Assembly (NCBI RefSeq): GCF_010548375.1
Contig: NZ_JAAGLY010000003.1
Location: forward strand, 186,001-250,000
Length of the DNA stretch: 64,000 nt
DNA from: Streptomyces sp. SID13726
GTDB lineage: Bacteria; Actinomycetota; Actinomycetes; Streptomycetales; Streptomycetaceae
Reading direction: 5' to 3'
In this document: in pieces, positions 38,801 to 45,734 of the stretch
Position numbering within the stretch: position 1 is the first letter of the stretch
Layout: every line of letters begins with the position of its first letter
Made by a program: the position numbers and the translations under genes
The notes under the pieces: generated by a model
The model's database searches: none
Told to the model about the DNA's origin: nothing
The model's input: the letters and a program-made list of their open reading frames with translations, nothing else

Positions 38801-41800
38801 CTCCGCCGGGCGCAGGGCCAGGGCCTCGGCGGCGACGACCGGTTCACCGTCCGTGTCCCAGACCTCCAACGACACCGACCTCGTGGCGGTTCGGCGCAGC
38901 CGTACCCGCAGTTCACCGGTCTCGCCCGCGCCGAGCACGACACCCGACCAGCTGAACGGAAGCAGCAGTCCGTCGTCCGTGTCCCAGCCGGTGCGGTCGC
39001 CGAGGAGTGCCGCGTGCAGCGCGGTGTCCAGCAACGCGGGATGTACGGCGTAGCGGCCGGCCTGGGCCAGTGCGGTCCCGGACGGAGTGATCTGCCCGTA
39101 CACGTCGTCGCCGAGCCGCCACGCCGCTCGCAGTCCTCGGAACGCGGGCCCGTAGCCGTAGCCCCGGTCGGCCAGGTCCTCGTACGCGCCGGAGAGGTCG
39201 ACGGGATCGGCGCCCTCGGGGGGCCAGGGGAAGTCCGCGCGCTCCGGTCCCGGGCCGTCGCCGATGACCGAGGAGGCGTGCAGCGTCCACCGCTCCGGCT
39301 CCTCGCCGACGCCGGTGGCGTGGATCTCCAGTTCGTGGTGTCCGCTCTCGTCGCGGGGGCCGACACGGGTCTGGAGGAGTACGGCATCGGTGTCCGACAG
39401 GGTCAGCGGTACGTACAGCGTCAGTTCCGCCACCCGGGTGCGGCCCAGTACCCGGCCCGCGTGGAGTGCCGCCTCCAGGAACACCGTGCCGGGGACGACG
39501 ACGGTCCCGGCCACCGCGTGGTCGGCCAGCCACGGCTGGGACCGCAGCGTGAGCCGGCGGGTGAACAGCGCGCCACCGTCCGCGAGCCGGGTCGGCTCGC
39601 CGAGGAACGGGTGGCCGCCGGTCTCCTCCAGCCAGTACCGCCGGCGCTGGAAGGCGTACGTGGGCAGCTCGGCGGGCGCCGTCTCGGAGGCGGGCAGGAC
39701 GGCACGCCAGTCGACGGTCGCGCCGTTTGCCCAGGCCTCGGCCATCGAGGCGACGAACCGGTCCGCTCCGCCATGGTTGCGGCGCAGGGTGCCGAGGGCG
39801 TGTGCGGGACCGTCCGGCGTGTCCTGGAGGGCGCCGAGCAGTACGGGATGCGGACTGACCTCGACGAACAACCGGCGTCCGTCAGCGGCGAGTTCGGTGA
39901 CTGCCTCGGCGAGGCGGACGCGGTGCCGGAGGTTGCCGTACCAGTAGGCGGCGTCCAGTTCGCCGGGCTCGACCCACTCCCCGGTGTACGTCGACAGCAT
40001 CGGAACCCGGGCGGCCCGCGAGGCCACACCGACCAGCGCTTCGGTGATCTCCTCCTCCAGCAGTTCCACCATGGCGGAGTGCGAGGCGTAGTCCACCGCG
40101 ACCCGGCGTGCCCGGATCCCTTCGATCTCGCAGTGCGCGACGAACGCGTCCAAACCGGCCGCGTCCCCGGAGACCACCACCGACTGCGGCCCGTTGACAG
40201 CCGCGATGCCCACGCCCTCGACGAGCAGCGGCTCCGCCTGTTCGACCGAGGCGAACACGGAGACCATCCCGCCGGTACCGGCCAACCGCCGGATCGCCTT
40301 CGACCTCAACGCGACCACCCGGGCACCGTCTTCCAGGGACAGCGCTCCCGCCACGCAGGCAGCAGCGATCTCTCCCTGCGAATGACCCACCACAGCAGCG
40401 GGTTCGACACCGACCGACCGCCACAAGGCGGCCAGCGACACCATCACGGCCCACAACACCGGCTGCACCACATCGACTTCGTCGAGGTCACCATCGGTGA
40501 GCACAGCCGTCAGCGACCAGTCGACATACGCAGCGAGAGCCGCCTCACACTCCGCGATCGACGCCGCGAACACCGGGCTCGACGCGAGGAGTTCACGGCC
40601 CATCCCCACCCACTGCGCACCCTGACCCGGAAACACGAACACCACGTCCGAGTCCACGACAGTGCCCGCCAGCACGCCGGAATCCGCCGTTCGGTCCGCC
40701 ATGGCCTTGAGCCGGGCCGACAGTTCGTCCCGGCTCCGCGCGAGCACGACGGCACGGTCGGCGAACGGCATGCGCGCACCGGCCAACGCCACGGCGGCGG
40801 GGGCGAGTTGTGTGCTGTCCAAGGTCCGCGCGTACTCGGAGAGACGCTCGGCCTGCGCTGCCAACGCCGTCGGGCCTCGCCCGGACACCGCCCAGGGCAC
40901 GAGGTCGCCGAGATCGAGCACCGGCCTCGACGGCTCCACCGGTGGCGTCTGTGGTGCCTGTTCCAGGATGACGTGGGCGTTGGTCCCGCTGATCCCGAAC
41001 GACGACACACCCGCCCGCCGCACACGATCCACCTCAGGCCACGCCCGCGCCTCCGTCAACAACTCCACCGCACCCGCCGACCAATCCACATGCCCAGACG
41101 GCTCATCCACATGCAACGTCCGCGGCACCACCCCATACCGCATCGCCATCACCATCTTGATCACACCAGCCACACCCGCAGCCGCCTGCGTATGACCAAT
41201 ATTCGACTTCACCGAGCCGAGCACGACCGGAGGCGTGCCCTCGTCCCGCTGCCCGTACGTCGCCAGCAACGCGCTCGCCTCGATCGGGTCCCCCAGCCTC
41301 GTACCCGTCCCGTGCGCCTCGACAGCGTCGACATCACCCCAGCCCAGTCCCGCGTCCACCAAAGCAGCCCGCACCAACCGCTCCTGCGAAGGACCACTCG
41401 GCGCCGTCAAACCATTCGACGCACCGTCCTGATTCACCGCCGAACCCCGCACCACCCCCCACACCCGATGCCCCAACCGCCGCGCATCGGACAAACGCTC
41501 CACAAGCAGCATGCCGGCACCCTCGCCCCAGCCGGTGCCGTCCGCCGCCGCGGCGAAGGCCTTGCAGCGGCCGTCCGTCGACAGGCCGCCCTGGCGGCTG
41601 AACTCGACGAAGAGCCCTGGGCTCGCGAGTACCGTCGCGCCACCGGCCAGTGCCAGGTCGCACTCCCCGGCCCGCAGTGCCCGCACCGCGAGGTGCAGGG
41701 CCACCAGAGAGGACGAACACGCCGTGTCCACCGTGACCGCCGGGCCCTCCAGGCCCAGGGTGTAGGAGATCCGGCCGGACGCGAGGCTGATCGACGTGCC

Positions 41801-44800
41801 GGTGAGCGCGTATCCGTCGGCGTCGGTGCCGGACTCCTCCATGCGGGGGCCGTACTCCTGGGCCATCGCGCCGACGAACACCCCGGTACGGGTGCCACGG
41901 ACGCTGTCCGGCGTGATGCCGGCACGTTCGAAGGCCTCCCAGGAGGTCTCCAGGAGCAACCGCTGCTGCGGGTCCATCGCCTTCGCCTCACGGGGTGAGA
42001 TCCCGAAGAACTCCGCGTCGAAGTCGGCCGCCGCGTCGAGGAATCCGCCCTTGCCGGTGGCGGAGACGGCGGTGCCGTCGGGGCCGGGCGCGAGCAGCCC
42101 GGCGAGGTCCCAGCCGCGGTCGGCCGGGAAGTCGCCGACCGCGTCCCGCTCGTCGAGCAGCAGGTCCCAGAGCGCTTCGGGCGAGTCGACCCCGCCGGCG
42201 TAGCGGCAGCTCATGGCGACGATCGCGATGGGTTCCCGAGGGTCCGCCACCGAGACGTCGGCGGGTCGGTCCGGCTCACCGACGCCTTCTGTCCCGCCTT
42301 CCAGCAGGTCTCGCAGTCGGCGTGCCAGGGCGCGCGGGGTGGGGTGGTCGAAGACGGCTCCCGTGGGCAGGGTGGCGCCGGTGGCTGTGTTGAGTTCGGT
42401 CCGCAGGCGGACGCCGAGCTGGGAGTCGAATCCGAGGTCGCGGAAGGAGAGTTCGGGGTCGACGTCGTCGGGTGAGCGATGTCCGAGCAGGGCCGCGGCG
42501 TGCGTCCGTACGACACGCAGCAGGTGACGCTCAGCATCTGCGGGGCTCAAGGCGTCCGGGCCGGACGGCTGAACCGGTTCGGCGACTTCGGTGTCGGGGA
42601 CGGCCGGGAGCTGCGTCCGCGGCGCGTCGGCGGAGCCCGATGCCGTGTCCGCCCAGTGCCGTCTCCGCTGGAACGCGTACGTCGGCAGGTCGACCCGGGT
42701 CGCGCCCGTCCCGGCGTACACCGCGCGCCAGTCGACGTCGGCTCCGTGCGCGTGTGCCTCGGCGAGGGAGGCGAGGAATCGTGCCGGGCCGCCGTCGCCG
42801 CGGCGCAGTGTGCCGAGGACGGTGCCACCGCCCTCGGCGTCGAGCGCGGCCTGGATTCCGGCGGTCAGCACGGGGTGCGGGCCGACCTCGACGAAGAGCC
42901 GGTGTCCGGCCCTGGCGAGGGCGGTGACGGCGTCGTACAGCCGCACCGGGCGCAGCAGGTTCTCGTACCAGTAGCGGCCGTCCGCCTCGCCGGGGCCCAG
43001 CCATCGCGTGGTCACGGTGGACAGCATCGGGACGGTGGGTGCGAGGGCCGTCACCGGTGCGAGGAGGTCGGCGAGGACCGGTTCCAGGGGGGCCATCAGC
43101 GGGGAGTGCGACGCGTAGTCGACGGCGACCCGGCGCTGTCGTACGCCGCGTCGGTCGCATGCGGCGGCGCACCTGTCCAGGAGGTCGGAGGGCCCGGACA
43201 GCACGGTGGCGGCCGGACCGTTGACGGCGGCCACCGTCACCCGGCCGCCGTGGGGGGCGACGATCTCCTCGGCGGTCGCCGGATCGCAGACGAGGGACAG
43301 CATGCCGGCGCCGGGACCGGCCACGGCGGACAGGGCACGGGCCCGGAGCGCCACCGTGCGGGCGCCGTCCTCCAGCGACAGGGCACCCGCGACGACGGCC
43401 GCGGCGATCTCGCCCTGTGAGTGGCCGACGACGGCGGCGGGTTCCACGCCCGCGGCTCGCCAGAGTTCGGCCAGGGACACCATCAAGGCCCACAGGACCG
43501 GTTGCAGGACGTCGCGCCGGTCGAGGACGGTGTCGTCGCCGCGGTGGAGCACGTCGTCGAGCGACCAGTCGGTGTGGGGCGCCAGGGCGGTCCCGCAGCG
43601 TTCCATCCACTGGGCGAACACCGGTGAGGTGGCGAGGAGTTCGCGGCCCATGCCGACCCACTGCTGGCCCTGTCCGGGGAACACCATGACCGGGCGGGTG
43701 TCCAGCGAGCGGCCGCGGACCAGTCCGGGTGCCGGTAGCCCTTCGGCCAGGGCGTCCAGCGCGGGCAGCAGGTCGGGGGCGGTGCCGGTGACGACGGCCC
43801 GGTGGTCGAGGGGTTCGCGTGTGGTGCCCAGGGAGTGGCCGATGTCGGCGGGGTCGAGGGCGGGGTCGCGGCGAAGTGTGTCGGCGAGCGCGGCGGCCTG
43901 GGCGCGGAGCGCGGGTTCGGTGCGGGCGGACAGCGGCCACACGGTGAGCCCGTCGAGGGCCACGACCTCGGACGCCCGGTCGGCGCGGGGAGCCGGTGCG
44001 GGGGCGCCGGTGAGAATGACATGGCAGTTGGTGCCGCCGATGCCGAAGGAGCTCACTCCGGCGACCGGCGGCACCCGGTCCGGCCAGGGGCCGAGGTCCC
44101 GCTGGACGCGGAGCCCCAGCCGGTCCAACGGGATGGCAGGGTGGGGGCTGTCGAAGTGGAGGCTGGCGGGCAGGCTGCGGTGTTTCAGGCTGAGCAGGGC
44201 TTTCAGGAGTCCGGCGACTCCGGCCGCGCCCTCCAGGTGTCCGATGTTGGTCTTGACGGAACCGACCCGCAGGGCCCCCTCGCCGTCCCGGCCGCCGCCG
44301 GCCGCGGCCCCGAGGGCGGCGGCTTCGAGGGGGTCTCCCGTGGGGGTGCCGGTGCCGTGCAGTTCGACGTAGGAGACGGCCTCGGGACGGATGCCGGCGT
44401 CCGCGCAGGCGGCGCGGATCACCTCGCTCTGCGCCTCGGGGTCGGGGGTGGTGAAGGTCTCGCCGCCCCCGTCGTTGTTGACGGCACTGCCGAGCACGAG
44501 TCCGTGGACGCGGTCGCCGTCGGCGATCGCGTCGCTGAGCCGCTTGAGTACGACGACACCGCCGCCTTCGCCGCGGACGATCCCGTTGGCGTGGGCGTCG
44601 AAGGTGCGACACCGGCCGTCCGGCGACAGCACTCCGGCCCCGGCGACCCTCAGTGCGCTGTCGGGCGCCAGGTTGAGGTGGACGCCCCCGGCGAGCGCGA
44701 CCCGGCTCTCGCCGCGGCGCAGGCTCTGGCAGGCGAGGTGCACCGCGACGAGGGAGGAGGACTGCCCGGTGTCCACGGTGAGGCTGGGGCCGCGCAGGCC

Positions 44801-45277
44801 GAGCGTGTAGGAGACGCGTGCGGACAGGACGCCACGGGCGAGTCCGGTCAGGGCGTACGGGTCGGGTTCCCGGTCGCGTCGCAGTGCCGCGTAGTCGTCG
44901 GCCATGGCGCCGAGGAACACTCCGGTGGAGGTGTGCCGCAGCAGGCCGGCCGGGAGCCCCGCGTCCTCCAGGGCTTCCCAGCCGAGTTCGAGGACCAGCC
45001 GCTGCTGCGGGTCCATGACCGCCGCCTCGCGGGGGGAGATCCGGAAGAACGCCTCGTCGAACGCGTCGACCCGGTCGAGATAGCCGCCGTAGGGCGGGCA
45101 GCCGTCGGGGAGCGGGCGGTCCGCGGGCGGGGCGCCGATCGCGTCGGTGCCGTCTCGCAGCAGCGTCCAGAACTCCGCCGGACCGGAGGCGCCGGGGAGC
45201 CGGCAGGCCATGCCGATCACGGCGAGGGGCTGGTCCTGTGCGGTGTGTGCCGAACCGGCGTCGGATGCAGTGTTCAT
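35879..45277 (-). CDS. PKS A: loading module (KSQ-AT-ACP) and fully reducing module 1
   Basis: A 3132-residue PKS that starts the chain. The first KS has Gln172 in place of the catalytic Cys (DTGQSSS), the hallmark of decarboxylating KSQ domains. Its AT has GHSQG near 622 and YASH near 721 (methylmalonyl), so the primer is inferred to be propionyl; ACP Ser is near 950 (LGFDSQ). Module 1 has KS (Cys near 1185, DTACSSS), AT (YASH near 1729: methylmalonyl), DH (HAVAG..P near 1919), ER (about 2389-2676), KR with LDD and a Pro five before the catalytic Tyr (B2-like; about 2680-2860) and ACP (Ser near 3003), then an acidic docking tail. All catalytic motifs look intact, so module 1 should give a saturated carbon. 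The ER has GMRPG where most have GMYPG. The ATG at 45277 has GAAGGA just upstream. Confidence 0.97.
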   Translation of the reverse strand: MNTASDAGSAHTAQDQPLAVIGMACRLPGASGPAEFWTLLRDGTDAIGAPPADRPLPDGCPPYGGYLDRVDAFDEAFFRISPREAAVMDPQQRLVLELGWEALEDAGLPAGLLRHTSTGVFLGAMADDYAALRRDREPDPYALTGLARGVLSARVSYTLGLRGPSLTVDTGQSSSLVAVHLACQSLRRGESRVALAGGVHLNLAPDSALRVAGAGVLSPDGRCRTFDAHANGIVRGEGGGVVVLKRLSDAIADGDRVHGLVLGSAVNNDGGGETFTTPDPEAQSEVIRAACADAGIRPEAVSYVELHGTGTPTGDPLEAAALGAAAGGGRDGEGALRVGSVKTNIGHLEGAAGVAGLLKALLSLKHRSLPASLHFDSPHPAIPLDRLGLRVQRDLGPWPDRVPPVAGVSSFGIGGTNCHVILTGAPAPAPRADRASEVVALDGLTVWPLSARTEPALRAQAAALADTLRRDPALDPADIGHSLGTTREPLDHRAVVTGTAPDLLPALDALAEGLPAPGLVRGRSLDTRPVMVFPGQGQQWVGMGRELLATSPVFAQWMERCGTALAPHTDWSLDDVLHRGDDTVLDRRDVLQPVLWALMVSLAELWRAAGVEPAAVVGHSQGEIAAAVVAGALSLEDGARTVALRARALSAVAGPGAGMLSLVCDPATAEEIVAPHGGRVTVAAVNGPAATVLSGPSDLLDRCAAACDRRGVRQRRVAVDYASHSPLMAPLEPVLADLLAPVTALAPTVPMLSTVTTRWLGPGEADGRYWYENLLRPVRLYDAVTALARAGHRLFVEVGPHPVLTAGIQAALDAEGGGTVLGTLRRGDGGPARFLASLAEAHAHGADVDWRAVYAGTGATRVDLPTYAFQRRRHWADTASGSADAPRTQLPAVPDTEVAEPVQPSGPDALSPADAERHLLRVVRTHAAALLGHRSPDDVDPELSFRDLGFDSQLGVRLRTELNTATGATLPTGAVFDHPTPRALARRLRDLLEGGTEGVGEPDRPADVSVADPREPIAIVAMSCRYAGGVDSPEALWDLLLDERDAVGDFPADRGWDLAGLLAPGPDGTAVSATGKGGFLDAAADFDAEFFGISPREAKAMDPQQRLLLETSWEAFERAGITPDSVRGTRTGVFVGAMAQEYGPRMEESGTDADGYALTGTSISLASGRISYTLGLEGPAVTVDTACSSSLVALHLAVRALRAGECDLALAGGATVLASPGLFVEFSRQGGLSTDGRCKAFAAAADGTGWGEGAGMLLVERLSDARRLGHRVWGVVRGSAVNQDGASNGLTAPSGPSQERLVRAALVDAGLGWGDVDAVEAHGTGTRLGDPIEASALLATYGQRDEGTPPVVLGSVKSNIGHTQAAAGVAGVIKMVMAMRYGVVPRTLHVDEPSGHVDWSAGAVELLTEARAWPEVDRVRRAGVSSFGISGTNAHVILEQAPQTPPVEPSRPVLDLGDLVPWAVSGRGPTALAAQAERLSEYARTLDSTQLAPAAVALAGARMPFADRAVVLARSRDELSARLKAMADRTADSGVLAGTVVDSDVVFVFPGQGAQWVGMGRELLASSPVFAASIAECEAALAAYVDWSLTAVLTDGDLDEVDVVQPVLWAVMVSLAALWRSVGVEPAAVVGHSQGEIAAACVAGALSLEDGARVVALRSKAIRRLAGTGGMVSVFASVEQAEPLLVEGVGIAAVNGPQSVVVSGDAAGLDAFVAHCEIEGIRARRVAVDYASHSAMVELLEEEITEALVGVASRAARVPMLSTYTGEWVEPGELDAAYWYGNLRHRVRLAEAVTELAADGRRLFVEVSPHPVLLGALQDTPDGPAHALGTLRRNHGGADRFVASMAEAWANGATVDWRAVLPASETAPAELPTYAFQRRRYWLEETGGHPFLGEPTRLADGGALFTRRLTLRSQPWLADHAVAGTVVVPGTVFLEAALHAGRVLGRTRVAELTLYVPLTLSDTDAVLLQTRVGPRDESGHHELEIHATGVGEEPERWTLHASSVIGDGPGPERADFPWPPEGADPVDLSGAYEDLADRGYGYGPAFRGLRAAWRLGDDVYGQITPSGTALAQAGRYAVHPALLDTALHAALLGDRTGWDTDDGLLLPFSWSGVVLGAGETGELRVRLRRTATRSVSLEVWDTDGEPVVAAEALALRPAESAPVPATGRDLYRTDWVPSGSTAAPGPCAVVGADPLGLAEALRAAGGEAITFGDLTELGLAVTAGAVGPGHSIALCVQPSAPRSVDLDPSGDLPGRLRDGVTRALDMVQQWLADERFADLALTVVTRGAVARDEGDAPPDPEAAAVWGLVRSAQSEQPHRLRLLDLDPRHVPPTALPLDPQACLRDGAVLVPRLRPVPPTLLLPDTEAWRLVPGSGDTLERLEPAAAEDVWEPLGPGQVRLAVRAAGINFRDVLISLGMRPGLGAALESDCAGVVTAVGPGDCDGFAVGDRVFGIAPGAFGPVAVTDVRLLARIPDDWSFASAATVPIAFLTAWYAWRDLARLRSGERVLVHAGTGGVGMAAIQLARHLGAEVYATAAPAKWGALRALGLDDDHIASSRDTGFAAKFPPMDVVLNSLTGEFVDASAALLGPGGRFVEMGKADIRDSGRLGVNYRAFDLFEASTERLGQLLSELLELFRAGSLRPLPVRAFDIRRAPEAFRYIQQARHIGKVVLTLPRPLAPDGTVLLTGGTGGLGALAARHLVAAHGVRHLLLLSRRGLDAPAARELAADLAGQGAEVRIMACDVADRDTLAAALATVDPAHPLTAVLHTAGVLDDGVIAAQDPARLASVLSPKTDAAWHLHELTAGLDLSAFVLYSSAMGVLGAPGQANYAAANAALDALAAHRRSLGLPALALAWGFWERRGDMTGHLDDTDIARLTRLTGLLPLSDTEGTALLDAALRRPEAALVPVRLSRSALGARAAAGDDLGLLHDLAPAQAAVPAVPRRSGADAERDSTADLSSLPAPERRRILTRLVRTHAATVLGHDSRELLAGERTFKELGFDSLTAVELRNRLATATGTRLAATMIYDHPTLDALTDHLLAMTGRTAVAADAPPAENAAVAHPLAEVERLESLLRALPADTDLRGVITTRIHAFLATWNAAHGQGNDSDRDDLDLATDEELFELLDSDFGLS
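40955..41515 (-). repeat. KS-domain block with atypical codon use, copy in module 1
   Basis: Partner of the 34470-35035 block. The segments 40955-41220 and 41360-41515 match it with only scattered differences, while the stretch between (about 41220-41360) is clearly different. That patchwork is typical of gene conversion. Confidence 0.7.
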
Positions 45278-45390
45278 GTGTCCTTCCGGTGCCCGGCCGG
45301 CACAGCCTTCCAGGCGTCACCCACCAACTCCGGCGACGCGGGATCCGGTGCCTCACCCAGCCGGCGTGTGTTCCCTGTCGGCCCGGCTTC

Positions 45391-45444
45391 ACCGTAGGAA
45401 CCGCCCCTCGGCGTCCGACACCCCTAGCGGGCCCCGCATGCCCC
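45391..45444 (-). promoter_or_regulatory. PKS A promoter with the cluster direct-repeat motif
   Basis: Read toward PKS A: GGGGCATGCGGGG, five bases, TAGGGGT (45420-45444). A TACGGT -10 box (45391-45396) starts 30 bases after the TAGGGG start. This promoter should drive PKS A and B together. The predicted leader is about 107 bases. Confidence 0.6.
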
Positions 45445-45534
45445 AGCCGTGCCCGGCTCCCGGGGGCCGCCCACGAGGTGCCCCCTCCAACACGCCACCC
45501 CGAATCGCGTCAACTCACCGTTCCGCCCCGCGTA

Positions 45535-45547
45535 CGAAACACTTTCG
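45535..45547. promoter_or_regulatory. LacI-type operator CGAAACACTTTCG
   Basis: Palindrome CGAAA-CAC-TTTCG, 37 bases before a TACTGT -10-like box of the secreted glycosidase. The same 13-mer with two base changes at the centre occurs twice before the sugar importer. Similar CGAAA/TTTCG sites occur at xylan-degradation genes of other Streptomyces. Confidence 0.65.
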
Positions 45548-45734
45548 GAAACCTCCCGGTGACACAGCGCCTTCGCGTACCAATACTGTCCCCATCCAAC
45601 TCACCTCTCATTGGACGCATTCCGCATCCATGCCCAACCGGCGCCCGCGAGCAGCCGAAACTCACCGCGCGGCATTCCCGCGACCACCCCTCACCGACCT
45701 CGCGGTCACCGGTCCCACCAGCGGAGGACCCGCT

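Larger units (their letters stand above)
45278..45734. other. Divergent intergenic region between PKS A and the secreted glycosidase
   Basis: 457 bases with no gene. The left part holds the PKS A leader and promoter (45391-45444). The right part holds the glycosidase operator (45535-45547), a TACTGT -10-like box (45584-45589) and its leader. It marks the right border of the PKS cluster. Confidence 0.7.

Noticed and set aside
41220..41360. Assembly error as the cause of the matching KS blocks in modules 1 and 2
   Set aside because: The blocks differ at scattered sites and are interrupted by a distinct 140-base stretch, and both reading frames remain open. Gene conversion explains this better than collapse, though long reads would settle it.
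35843..41998. Very long plus-strand open frame opposite PKS A (about 2050 codons), and similar ones opposite PKS B, C and D
   Set aside because: GC-rich coding DNA leaves stop-free antisense frames. The translations are Arg/Gly/Gln-rich without domains, and they lie opposite intact PKS motifs.
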